DNA from: Dendrolimus kikuchii
Lineage: Eukaryota > Arthropoda > Insecta > Lepidoptera > Lasiocampidae
Assembly: GCA_019925095.2 (NCBI GenBank)
Contig: CM034388.1
Span: 2,715,501-2,779,500, forward strand
Reading direction: 5' to 3'
DNA: 64,000 nt
Part shown: positions 10,895 to 23,500 of the stretch, one piece after another
Numbering within the stretch: the stretch's first letter is position 1
How the letters are laid out: every line of letters begins with the position of its first letter
Made by a program: the position numbers and the translations under genes
Notes under the pieces: model-generated
What the model was told of the DNA's origin: nothing
Database searches by the model: none
Seen by the model: only the letters and a program-made list of their open reading frames with translations

Positions 10895-11430
10895 ATTTTA
10901 TTGCGTGAGTTCAGCAAATAGATTGAAGACCCACCTGATGTAAAGCGGTTACCATCGCTTATGGACATTTGTAACATCATTTTTTTTATTGGACTTGACT
11001 TTATGTTGTTGGTCCGAAGACCTTACAACTTTACCGGGGTTTTTGGGGCGAGTGCCTTCGCGAAGCGAAGGCGCTCGAGCCCGCGGGGGCAACTTGCTCG
11101 AGGGAGCTCCCTAAGGAGTTTTACCTCGGCTAGACTGTTGCCATGAGAGGGGGATGAATTTAATGATGCCCACCATAGGGCGACACAAAGCACTAATTGA
11201 GAACGGGCGACGGGTAATATAAAGTCCGAGGGGAAGGATCCCGACGGGCCGGGATCGGCGGTTCGCGGCGGCCTACGCTATAAGGTGCTGCCAAAGTGCT
11301 GCTGCCCTCTAGAGGGAGACTGTAACCTGGCCACTAATGCCGGAACACAACTTAATGTTGTTATGACAGCATACTGTAGACCAGGGGTGGCAACCGTCCA
11401 GCCGGGTAAATACCCTGCCATCTGGCATTG
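10895..11430 (-). mobile_element. Family-A repeat interrupted by another retroelement end
   Basis: 10895-10978 and 11282-11430 are parts of one diverged family-A copy. The GC-rich 10979-11281 between them starts with a T-run and has no family-A similarity. Confidence 0.65.
10979..11281 (-). mobile_element. GC-rich nested retroelement end, unidentified
   Basis: The T-run at its left suggests a poly(A) tail on the - strand; a strong inverted repeat (cttcgcgaagcgaag) lies at 11058-11072. No clear duplication. Confidence 0.5.
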
Positions 11431-11498
11431 TTCTTATAGAAAGCCTCAATTAAAGCTTTCGATCAAAAACACTACTTTTCTTAAATAATTATGCCTAT

Positions 11499-11806
11499 TT
11501 TTTTTATTGAGATCAGCAGACAGGCAAACGGCCCACTTGATGGAAAGCGGTTACCATCGCCTATGGAAATTTGCAACACCAAAGTTGCTACAAATGCGCC
11601 GCTGCTCTCTTAAGGGAAACTGGAACTTGGTCACTAATGCCGGAACACAACTCAAGGTTGTTATGGCGACATACTTTAGACCAGGGGTGGTAGCCATCCA
11701 GTCGGCCAAATGCCCTACCACCTGGCTGTGGGTTGTTCAGTCGCCTCTTACGACAGGCCGCCCGGCCGCAGGAAATTGTATTCTTTCTCCCTTCCTGCAC
11801 GGATAA
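11499..11806 (-). mobile_element. Family-A SINE-like repeat, full length
   Basis: T-run at the left, 'cctgcacggataa' at the right; near-identical to 7249-7565. Confidence 0.85.
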
Positions 11807-11875
11807 ATTCTTTTACTATAGGCTAATTAATAGATTATATCTTATAAATATGTTTGTATGTATTTAATTTATAAA

Positions 11876-12090
11876 ATACTAGCTTCTGCCTGCGACTTAG
11901 TCCGCGTTGAAAGTTTTTTTAACTGACCCACGGGAACTCTTTAATTTTTCGAGATCAAAAGTATCCTATATTTTGACCAGGCATATAAGCTACCATAATA
12001 TAAAAATTTCATTTAAATCGGTCCAGTCGTTTCGGAGATTAGCCGGTACAAACAGACAGACAAAGAAACAAAAAAAATTGAAAAAAATCT
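11876..12090 (+). repeat. Interspersed repeat, 'ctagcttctgcctgcgactt' type
   Basis: The start actagcttctgcctgcgac and end gagattagccggtacaaacag are a common lepidopteran repeat pattern; related pieces at 5690, 48130 and 57890. Confidence 0.5.
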
Positions 12091-12192
12091 TAATTAGTTC
12101 TATTTCACTTCTTACATCCCCCTGACTCGATTTTTTGCATTTTTTTCATTGTACAGAAATTCGACCTCTACAGTTTTATTATATGTATAATA

Positions 12193-12691
12193 ATGTTACG
12201 ACCTAGGTGCCGACAAAGACAAATTCACACCTGCAGCCCTGTAGAAACACATTTTATTACCTTTTCGGCGTTTGGACTTCTTTTGTTTACTTTGTGATAA
12301 AAAACAGCCCATTGTGTATTGTAATCCTTTACGCCCTATTGCTGTATTGTGATCACTGCCAGGTTTCTCGGATTTAAAAGTACAAACTGATTCTAAGAAA
12401 TTCAGTCCACGCGGTCGGGCAGACATATTGCATCTGTGCAGTATAAAGCAATGCCCCAATGGAGAGATCAGCAGTTAAGCGATATCCACAAGCGAAGCAA
12501 GTATTGTGTACATTCGGTAATCTATTTAGTGACGTACTTTGAGCGTGTATTTGAATTACGATCTTCTGCATTACGTTTGGACTTTTGCGTTCGGTTATAT
12601 TTGTACTTGTGTTATACGTGTTTGTATAGTTCTAATAAACTCTATAATAATTCCAACGGCATTTTAATTCGAGTCCTGCAACTTGTAGCAG
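12193..12691 (+). mobile_element. Probable solo LTR
   Basis: The segment runs from (A)TGTTACG to GCA(G) between two copies of TAATA (12188-12192, 12692-12696). Inside are TATAAA (12442-12447) and AATAAA (12634-12639), spaced as promoter and poly(A) signal of an LTR. TGTTACG starts are frequent in BEL/Pao LTRs. No internal retroelement sequence adjoins it. Confidence 0.45.
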
Positions 12692-12787
12692 TAATATAGA
12701 TGTAGTTAAGTATATCTGTTTAAGTTCTACGTAATAATCTGCACCACCTTCATCGCCAGATTAGGTTAAATTATTCCCTAATATTAG

Positions 12788-12900
12788 GTTGCCTGGAAGA
12801 GGTGCTTCAAGCGATAAGGCCGCCTATTGTTTCTTCCATAACGATATTGTAATTGTGCATTTTTTAATTTGTCTATTTAGTAAGCAATAAAGTGTTTAAA
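12788..12900 (+). mobile_element. LINE 3'-terminal scrap
   Basis: gttgcctggaagaggtgctt...caataaagtg matches the 'tgtctggaagagatcgc...aataaag' LINE end at 60868-60985. Confidence 0.5.
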
Positions 12901-13018
12901 ATCTTATTTATTTAAAATATATTTATTTAACTTCAATCGGTCATAAATTAAAAGTTATAAAGTTGAAAAGGAACTAATCAGGACTTGCAACTTCCCATCA
13001 AAATCTTCCAAAATTATA

Positions 13019-13174
13019 CATACGTACATACATACATAACTTCACGCCAGTTCCCTTGCGGGGTAGGCACGAACAACAGAGCGCCATTTAGGCTTATTCT
13101 TACACACCTCACTTGCTTCTTTGACATTCATAACTCTTGTCATGCACGCTCGTCTGTTCTTAAGGCTCCTGACA
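13019..13174 (-). mobile_element. RTE-like LINE 3' end (copy 5), just upstream of FAR exon 1
   Basis: A perfect 14-bp duplication CTTCCAAAATTATA lies at 13005-13018 and 13175-13188. The right duplication ends 26 nt before the FAR exon 1 acceptor. Confidence 0.9.
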
Positions 13175-13214
13175 CTTCCAAAATTATAACCACAAATATC
13201 TGTTTTTTTTTTAG

Positions 13215-13332
13215 ATTGTAATCAGCCATGGTACCCCGGCCGATGTCTCCATACCCCAGGGCGCCGCTCATCCCCCAGTTCTATGCTGGACGGTCGATCT
13301 TCATTACGGGAGCCACTGGCTTTATGGGCAAG
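13215..13332 (+). CDS. FAR: FAR coding exon 1 with 13 nt of 5' UTR
   Basis: The acceptor is a long T-tract ending in TTAG at 13214. Coding starts at 13228 and ends AAG|GTAATT. It encodes the Pro-rich N terminus and TGATGFMGK. An in-frame TAA at 13219-13221 fixes the start. At least one non-coding exon must lie upstream and was not identified. Confidence 0.92.
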
Positions 13333-16300
13333 GTAATTTAAAGAATTTCGAATAATCTAGTAAATTTAACCTTGTTCTAATTACCTGCAGCCGAGCGGCT
13401 TATCGTACGAGGCGACAAAACAATTCCCAGCCAGGTGGTAACGTATATGCCCGTCTGGAGAGCTACCACCCTTGGTCTAGAGTATGCCGCCATAACAACT
13501 TTGAGTTGTGTTTCGGCATTAGTGACCAGGTTCCAGTCTCCCTTTAGAGAGCGGCAGCACTCTGGTGGCACCTTTGATGTTAAAAATGTTAATAGGCGAT
13601 GGTAACCGCTTTCTATGAAGTGGGGCGTCTGCTGAACTCATGCTATAAAAAGCTCTTCCGAACGTCGCTAGATTAGCTAAGAATTTTCATTACGTTATAC
13701 CTCGTTTATATAAGGCCCATTTCCAGGGCAGCAAGGAGAAAAAGAGAGAAAGAAAAGAAGAAAGTAATATAAAATAATAGATAATTGGCAGACGAACGTA
13801 CACGTTGTATATCCTCAAGCTAAACATTTTTTTTTATATTTATGGCTTGGCAACTAGGCCTTTAAGCCAGCCAAGCTAAACATGTAACGCTTGTGTTATA
13901 GATAATGTACAACGGACCACCCTCGGGCCTATCCAAAACACCCAGACCATATTAAAGAAAGGAAAGTTCTTTTATGATGTTTACTATGTCAGAAATCGGG
14001 CAAAGGCTTAGCCTACCCAACCACACACACAGGCCGTTAAGTGAGCAGCGGGAGTATGTAAACGGAATTTATTTGGACGTTTGGTTTGGGCATGTAGAGA
14101 GACAAAGGTTGCAAGAATAAGAAAACAAGTGTATGACAGCATTATGAGTGGTAGAGTTCGTGCCGGTAAACCGCGACGAACACACCATGATCACATAGCA
14201 GATCTGTTAGAGAAAATTCAGGTAAAATGCGACACAAATAAACGTGCATGAGTCAGCACAACCCCATAGAATCATGTTACAGTATACACATTCTGCAGGC
14301 CAGCAATGCCAACTAGTATAAAAGCTTAGATTCCGAAGAACCTGCAATATTTCTACATCTACAACACGTAGGATAACTACTTAGTAATTTTTGTATTAAA
14401 TTCTTTGCTAAAAATAATTTAAAAAAGAACTATTTTGACTTCACTTATTTTGAATCATATGTATTAATATTATAAAGCTGAAGAGTTTGTTTGTTTGTTT
14501 GTTTAAACGCGCTAATCTCAAGAACCGCTGGTCCGATTTAAAGAATTCTTTCAGTGTTGAATAGTACATTTATCGAGGAACGCTATAGGCTATATTATAT
14601 TTTCAAAAAAATTAGGGATCCTTGCTAAAAGTCCAATAATATAACCCAACGTGTAAAAAAATGACCCGAAAACGTCCTTACACGGCGTGCGCTGCGAAAA
14701 CTATTGATTATAGAACAAAACAATGTACTACCACTTTGCAGAACACATAATTGTCTACAATAAATATCGCGTAACCATATGCCTAACTATTGTAGTTATC
14801 TCACAATAAGTGTTTTCTTTTATTTTTTAAATAATTAAAATACCGTCGCATCAAAAACTCTTTATTTTGAATTCAATACCTTTCTAGAACTTTTTGAATT
14901 ATTCAATTCGGACGTTTCATTCAAAAGATATCGCGATATTTAAAATGTAAGTATTAGTGTTGTAGCCAAATATACTAATATTGTTTGATTGAACGCGCTA
15001 ATCTCAGGAACTACTGGTCTGATTTGAAAAATTCTTTCAGTGCTGGATAGCCCGTTTATCGAGGAAGGCTAAAGGCTATATATCATCACGCTAAGACCAA
15101 TAGGAGCGGAGCGCCAATGAAGAATGTTTCAAAATCGGAGGGTTTTGAAAGCAAATTCCACGCGGACGACGTCGCGGGCACAGCTAGTGTAACATAAAGA
15201 CGAAGCGAAAGTTGTTTCCCAAGATTGTTGCAAGTGGAGATCCCTCGTCCTTGCCTACCGCATGGGAAACAGGTCTAGTAATATGTATGTATTGGATACT
15301 GGCACTACCCACATCCGTGGCCAGTTTCCTTGTTGCTGCGAAATAACACTTTAAGCGATAAGGTCACCTATTGTTTTACTAAGAAAGTTTTAATTTGTTT
15401 TTTTTTTATTTTTTATTGCAGGAGTACAGCAGACAGGCAGACGGCCCACTTGATGGAAAGCGGTTACCATCGCCTATAGACATTTGCAACACCAAAGGTG
15501 CTACAAACGCGCTGCTGCTCTCTTAACGGAGACTGGAACCTGGTCACCAATGCCGGAACACAATTCAAGGTTGTTATGGCGACACGCTTTAGACCAGGTG
15601 TGGTAGCCATCCATTCGGGCAAACGCCCTACCACCTGGCTGTGGGTTGTTTTGTCCCCTCTTACGACAGACCGCCCGGCCGCAGGAAATTGTATTCTTTC
15701 TCCGTTCCTGCACGGATAAAATTTTTTTATGGATTTTTCATTATTTTGTTGAGAAACAAAGTGTTGCTATTATTTGAGGATAAGGAATAAATTAAACATT
15801 TTTTGAACTAATATCCATTTATTTCAGGTGCTGGTGGAACGTCTCCTATCGACGTGTCCTGATATTGAACGCTTGTACCTCCTGATGCGGCAGAAGAAAG
15901 ACGTCTCGCCAGAAAAGAGGTTGTTACAGCTGAAACAGTCTCAGGCAAGTTTTTATTTCTGGAGTAAAGTACCTATACAGGCTAACGGCTGATGAAGATT
16001 TGTTACCGTTGCTTATGGACATTTGCAACACCAGAGATGTAACCAAAGTGCTGCCGGTCTCGTAAAAATTTAGTGACATCTTTTTAAAAGAAAACCCATA
16101 TCGCAGCACTGCGGGATAACCTCTGCTGAAAGTTATTCCAAAGTCATAAGGTACGCGAGAGAAACTTTCTTGCGAACCTTTGCTTATGAGTGAAGCGGCT
16201 CGAGGAAATAAAGAGACCAGCCGATGGCGACCATTGTCATAGCAGAAAAGAACGTGAAGACACCATTATGAACAGTTACTTAGAACACTCCTCACAATAC

Positions 16301-17516
16301 AGACGGAAAGAAACGCTAGATACGAACTCCAAGAAATGCGAGAATGAAGACTCAATTTTTGAGTAATTTACTTTATAAATAATTAAAGAACTTTAGGTTT
16401 ATATCGTTATGTACAGGAGATAAAGATGGTAGGTTAGGAGCTTTTAGCTATTCTCATGCCGATCTCCTGGCATGAGTATATATGTCCATTTTCGGCATTA
16501 AAACTACATTTATACAAAATGACAATAAAAACGATCCAGTATTCCCAGTGTTTTCCGAAAACTTAACAGAAAGACATATCGAGTTACTATCGCATTTTTA
16601 TAGACGATGCATTTTTATATCTATGAACTTGAGAAATGATTGGTCTCATCCAAACTTTCATCCTCTATTACAAACAGTCCTAGTTTTATTTATCTATCCC
16701 CCGTCAATGAAAACTACAAAAATGACAAAAGGGACAACATCAGCAAAAAGGACAAAAAGAGCAACATGGACAAAAAGGACAAAAAAGAGTCGAAGAGCAG
16801 AAGAGCAGAAGAGCAGAAGAGCAGAAGAGCAGAAGGGCAGAAGGGCAGAAGGGCAGAAGGGCAGAAGGGCAGAAGGGCAGAAGGGCAGAAGGGCAGAAGG
16901 GCAGAAGGGCAGAAGGGCAGAAGGGCAGAAGGGCAGAAGGGCAGAAGGGCAGAAGGGCAGAAGGGCAGAAGGGCAGAAGGGCAGAAGGGCAGAAGGGCAG
17001 AAGGGCAGAAGGGCAGAAGGGCAGAAGGGCAGAAGGGCAGAAGGGCAGAAGGGCAGAAGGGCAGAAGGGCAGATGGGCAGAAGGGCAGAAGGGCAGAAGG
17101 GCAGAAGGGCAAAGGGGCAAAGGGGCAAAAGGGCAACAGGACAAAAGAGCAAAAGGGCAAAAAGGACAAAATAACCAAAATGATGAAAATGGCAAATCAC
17201 AAAACCAACCAAAGCCTGTCCCACTTTTGGGATAATCTTTACATTAATCTATCCCAAAATCTATCCCATTATCCGGGATGAAAAATATCCCTTGTCCACC
17301 CTCGGTATTCAAATTACATATGTACCGAGTATCAGCCAAATCGGTCCAAAAGTCTTTCCGTAAAAGGATAACAAACAGAGAGACAAATATACTTTTATCC
17401 CGGAAACTATCCCATTTTCCGGGATAAAAAGTATCCTATGTTCATTCTCGGCATCGAAAATATATATATACTGAGTTTCAGCCAAATCGGTCCAGTAGTT
17501 TTTACGTGAAAACGGA

Positions 17517-17569
<53 letters not shown>

Positions 17570-20500
17570 GTTACTTTCACATTTATAATATTAATAGGGA
17601 TATTTTGATCCCAGAGTCCTAGATGACCGTTTGTTGGAAATTTTCCCCATATGCTTGCCGCATTTCCATGCTGGATGGTAACGTTTATTTATTACCCTAA
17701 ATAAGGGCCAGCCTTTTGGTCAGATCAGATCTCTATCAACCGTGATCATAGGTCTTCATAAAGAGACGAGCTTCTGGACCCCATAAACTGAGAGTCTTGA
17801 CACCAATAGCCAAAAATATGAATCCATCATCAATGGATGCATAATAGCGGCGATTCTGGTTCTCTTTTTATTTTCTTTTTGGCTTTACGCTTTTGCTTCA
17901 ATGTAAATATTTTCTTTCTTCTTTTCCTCACTAATTTTCTTTTTGCAGGTTTCTATAGTGTTCCACTCGGCTGCGACCCTCAAGTTTGACGAAGCACTCA
18001 ACATAGCGGTTGACCAAAATGTCAAATCTGTTATAAGGCTGATGGACATATGTGACAAATTGCCCAATATGGAGGTAAATTTATAGAGATTAAATTCCCA
18101 ACCCAGAGAGGCGAATGGAAATTAAATTAAAGTTTAATTAAAAATCTTTTCATGCCTTCGTAACCTATTTTTTATCATGGCATAGGTTTGAGTTTGACAG
18201 CTATATCACCTAATGTTAAGTGAAGATGCGATCTAGGATGAAACATATTTATCTATTAGGATACCTATTCACTCGTGACTTCAAGACCACTGGTCGAAAT
18301 GAATCGGGGAACACAGATTCCGGCAAACTGTCCCACTCGACAGCAGAGCGCAAAAGATCAGTGGATGCAAAACGTTTAGTTCTAACCAATGGTATGTCCA
18401 CCATGTAATGATGGCGTAAACCGGTGAGTCTGGTTGTACGACGATAGAAAGGGGATGGAGGGAACCAAGTTGTAAAGTTTCATAGCATACTCTTTAAAGT
18501 GTATCCGATAAAAAACGGACAGACCTGCTACCTTGCGGCAATGTTTAAATCTTTGAAGCCGAACATCAAATAGAGTATCATCGTCAAAAAGCCTCCTGGC
18601 TCTCCTATCAATCGACTTCAAAGCGACCAACTGGTACTTAGTTGAACCGTTCCCAAGGTGAGACAATACTCCATACATGATCGAACCTGTGCTTGGCACA
18701 GAGTTAGCAACTGCTTGAAGTACCGTCTCACCTTCGAACGTACACCCAGCTTTTTCGCTGCTACTTGAGCCAAAAACTCGATGTATGAACCAAAATTGAG
18801 TGTTGGAGTCAAGGAGATACCTAATAACTGAAGCCGTTCAGTTATCGGCACTGATGCACCTCCGAAAGTCAGGGTCTTTTTATGTACGTTCCGCTGTCCA
18901 TACACCCATCTATCTTTAAATGTCATGGATATTTCTCTCAACAACAACTGTATTAATATAAATGGAATTTGATAGTAAGATATCATATATGACGATTTTC
19001 ATAATAACGGATTGTCTGGAAGAGATCGTTTTAACGGCCCAGCCACAACCTTGGGCTTAGCGACGGACAATGTGACAGAGGTTGGCGCAGAGCACGAGGA
19101 CTCATAGCCATATCCTTCATGCATCTTAATATTTTAGTTATTGTCGATTCGTGCTTACGGCCTGGCCGCAAATTTGTCGCTGTGAACAACAGCTCAGTAC
19201 GATGCGACTGGCGACAAAAACAAAATTATAAAGATGTGAGAGGATGTCACGACTCGTCGTGCATGATGTCAACCACTTCATGTCGCTAGTCTTTAAGTCT
19301 GAGTTCATGGCCAGGCGGTTAGCTGTCGCTCATGGCGACATGGTCGTGGTCAGTTCATAAGTGATAGGACCGCCCATTGTTCATGATAAGAAAAGTCATG
19401 CTTCTCCGTGTAATAAAATCATTTATCTATTGACTGAGTCTAGATAATGCTTTTCTAAGGGTGCAAATAATTTTAAAATTGCTTAATTGTGCTTTTAGGC
19501 GTTCATACACGTTTCTACAGCTTACAGCAATGCAGAACTTAATGTGGTGGAGGAAAGAGTTTATCCGCCACCGATGCCGCTCCATCAGGTCCTGGCTGTG
19601 GCTGAATCAGTGCCTGAAGAACTTATGAGCAGTATTATTACCAAGTAAGAGAAAGTAGTTAGTTGTTAGTATTCAGTTTGGCTATTGGCTAGTTCTAGTA
19701 TCTTACTACTATTCATTCGCTTGCCTTAAATTTTGTTTTTATTAATTAAGGGGGGGTAGTGTCCGTATAGGTAAGGATCCCATTCATTACTTACGTAAGG
19801 ATGATTTTTGACCCACCCTACCCCCATGTAAGAAAACATAAGATTTCTCTAACCCCCCCCCCCCCCCTCGCCCTCTTTTCTTACGTAAGATTCAATCTCG
19901 TTTTCCCTAATAATAAAACGTTGTTAGGAAAGGATCAGTTACACTAAAACTCACAGTTTAACGTAAATCATTTTTTTTATGCTCCCGCAGATAATTTAGT
20001 CTTGGCAACTAGGCCTTTGAGCCAGGCGCAATTGTATTGTACACTACAATCCAACCCGTATAACGGAGTTCTTGTGAAAACTCGAAAGGCCACATCTGAC
20101 TATACAGTTCACATTTCTCACAAAAACATCATTACTACTCAAAAACTATCTATATCCTACAACTATTGTTCATTTTAGAGTGATTTTACACATTTTTAGA
20201 AAATAAAACTGCACAGCACAACGTCCCCTTTCAGTTCCCGCCAAAAACTCCCATATATATATACTCTTTCATTGCTATCAGATATAGATTATCTTCATAT
20301 AATTTTAAATTTTGACTGGTAAAATATTACTTAAGAATGGGATTTACCCCCCTGCCCTCAGATAAACCCCTCCCCCTCGGCACCCTTACGTAATTAATGA
20401 ATGGCCCCTAAATAATAATTTAGCAATTAAGCACTTTTAGTTTATAAGGAAAATTGTATATCATTTAATGCACACTTTAAACACGTTAAAGATGAAAATT

Positions 20501-23500
20501 CTAAAAATCTCTTTTCTTTTATGTTCTCCTAATTATATGGAATCGGCAGTTCGGCACAATATGGTTTCTCCATACATCTCTATTCTGACCTACGTCCTCT
20601 GTTACAGCACAAACTATCATATCATCCTTCATACAATCCATTCATCTCTTTTTTGGTCTACCTTTATATTTGTATCTAGCAATTTAACGTTCTTTTGTAG
20701 CGTGACACTTTCATTCCTCGTCATTACATGCCCATACCATATTAATCTTCTTCCTCTCAGTCTTTCAGTCACGGGTGCAACTTTCAAAGATAGGGGATCT
20801 TGTTATGTACTAATTTCTCACCTTATCCATTCTTGTAACACCACCCATCCATTTCAACATTAATGAATAAGGCCGATAGAAGACATGGCTATGTAAGTAC
20901 ATATTTTCCGGTTAGGTTAGTTGTTAGTGCGATAACCACCAAGCAATCACTGCTTCTCTATAATATACTAGTGGTCGCCCGTGGTCGAAATTCGACCATA
21001 ATAATTAATGTCAAAGACTATACTTCTACAATCACAGATTTCGCCAAGACTACACTTTTAATTTGACTTTAACAATAAACAAAAGAGTATATACGCGTGT
21101 GTGTCAAATACATGGTAGTGTGTGTAATTTTTTTTTTAATTGATTTAATGTATTTTTTATGCATAATTTAAAAAAAAATATTAGCATTCTGCACTCCTTC
21201 TCTATATAAACTATAAGTGTGCGAAATTTCTTACTCCTACGTCCGCGCAATTTTCGTAAAAAGGGGTACAAAGTTTTTTTTTTGTGTTCTTGCTTCACGT
21301 GTTAATATATAGATTTCTTATAAGTAGTGAGAAATTAAAAATAATAAACTTGTGTTAATTATTTTTAGGTATATATCTCCAAAACCAAATACATATACGT
21401 TCACGAAGGCACTAGCGGAAAATGCTGTGGTAGATCATGGAAACCGAGGGTATCCAGTCGCCATCTTTAGACCGACTATCGGTAAGAACTTTTTGAAGTG
21501 AAGAAACTTTTTATCAACGTAGTAAAGTTTAGAAGTGTCATGTTTCCTTGCAACGTTTTTTTTATAGCTGGAGTACAGCAGACAGGCAGACGGCCCACCT
21601 GATGGAAAGCGATTACCATCACCTATGGACGTTTGCAACACCAGTGGTGTCACCAACGCGCTGCCGGTCGCGAAGAAATTTTATGACATTCTTTTTAAAA
21701 AACCCCATATTGTAGCGCTGTGGGAAAACCACGGCTGGGAGCTCATTCCAAATCCACAGTGCGCAAGAGAAACGTGCTAGAGAACCGTTGCGTACAAGAG
21801 CGAAGCGGCTCTAGGAAGTGGGGATGAACGCCCAGTCGATGGTGGTAAAAGAAAGACAGACGAAGGCATCATGCTAAACAGTTCCTCGGAACACTCCCCA
21901 TTGTACAGTCGGTAGAATACGCAGAGAGACGCGAAGTCTCTCCGAAGGCCAAGCGTATCCAAACCGTCTGTGAGTATGGGATCGTCGACAATGCGAACGG
22001 CTCGACGTTGAATACTGTCCAGGGGATTTAGCTGGTAGGCGGGTGCCCCGGCCCAAAAATGTGAGCACTACTCCATATGCGGCCTCCTCTGGGCTTTATA
22101 AAGTACAAGGCGTAGCCGCGGAGTGAAATACTGCCTGGACCGGTTTAGCACTCCCAGCTTCTTGGAGGCAAGTTTTACTTTACCTTCAAGATGGCCCCTG
22201 AACTACACATCGTTCGCGATCCAAGGATCCCAATACCCTTGGAGGTGGTAAGGGGAGTTCCTTAGAACTGAAGCGCTTTTTCGAATGGAGTTTTTACAGT
22301 GACGGACGCTCTATTACTCATAATAACAACAATTGGTAGATAAACAGTTTAGTATCAGTATTATACGAAAGTTACATACATACATAACTTCACGCCAGTT
22401 CCCTTGCGGGGTAGGCACGAATAACAGAGCGCCATTCAGGCTTATTCTTACACACCTCACTTGCTTCTTTGACATTCATAGCTCTTGTCATGCACGCTTG
22501 TCTGTTCTTAAGGCTCCTGACATCACCTTCTGTTAGTACACGATCAATTGATCATAGAAGGTGTGTCGTGGCCTTCCACGACTTCTGCATCCATCCACTT
22601 TTGCATTGTATATCTGTTTAGTCATTCTTTCATCATGCATTCTTTCCACGTGCCCGAACCACCGGAGCATTCCTTTCCTTACCTTCACCCCGACACTCTC
22701 TTTCAGACCAACTCTCTTTCTTACTTCGGTATTACGAACGCGGTCCGCGAGCGTCACTCCGCAGATTTTGCGCAGTGCTCGCATCTCGACCGCGTTTACT
22801 CTACTTTCATGCTCTCTCTTCCATACCCAACTCTCGCTTCCATACGTAACTGTAGGTACCAGCACCGCGTTGTGTATGGCAAGCTGGGCCTTCTGGCTGA
22901 GGTTCTTAGCGCCTAGAAGTTTACTTAACGCTTCATTCACACTATTCCCCAAATTCACTGTTCTTTCTATATCAGCGGTGTACCTTCCATCCCTGCTAAA
23001 AGCACATTCATTCATTAATTCATTCAACCTTTGTTTACGAAAGTTAATAAAATTATGTACTATAGTCATGGTGGCGAAATCCGTCAATGGGGTAAGTTCA
23101 TACACCGCTCGTTTTTTAACTTTTTTAAACGGAATTTAACGCCAACTACAATTCGAAAACAGAATTCAATGGTGTCTTAGCATCACTCACTGATTTGTTG
23201 CCTTTGTAACTATTCAAACATGGAAATAATGAGAGGTGTATGGAGTTCCACTACTGATGGAATTCGTCACCTTGACTATATTTTTTTTTTTTTAATTATT
23301 ATACCATATTCTTTTTGAGTTGTATATTTAGAAAATATAATAGAGATTGATCGTTAAAACACCGACTACGCGACTAGGTACTTTGGAATTAAATCAGTTG
23401 TGTCGCGTACTCGGTGTGGAGTTTGTAGAGTATCATGTATGTTTTTTTTTGAGGCGGGGGAAATGCATTTCGCACACTACCGGGTCCTTTACTAGGGATT

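Larger units (their letters stand above)
16460..17600 (+). mobile_element. Unclassified repeat element with an internal 8-bp array
   Basis: Same element type as 1-560 but on the opposite strand: shared blocks on the right (17180-17490) and a different internal tandem array (16793-17160). Contains an (ACAG)n microsatellite at 17518-17569. Confidence 0.7.

Noticed and set aside
16413..16476. Candidate for the missing FAR exon (frame reading [19 protein letters not shown])
   Set aside because: It looks superficially like the GD(V/I)...LG.S region, but the frame is not compatible with the nearby AG, no donor follows, a stop comes at once, and the right end belongs to a repeat.
16482..17281. Long overlapping open frames (150-230 codons) on both strands with RRAEGQKG or FCPSALLP repeats
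   Set aside because: They are all readings of the 8-bp array; an 8-bp unit without stops leaves every frame open. No start context, splice sites or non-repetitive domain.
22561..23139. 192-codon + strand frame rich in Leu/Ser/Thr
   Set aside because: Antisense shadow of the RTE-like ORF on the - strand; the same shadow appears at 49438, 56629 and 61653.
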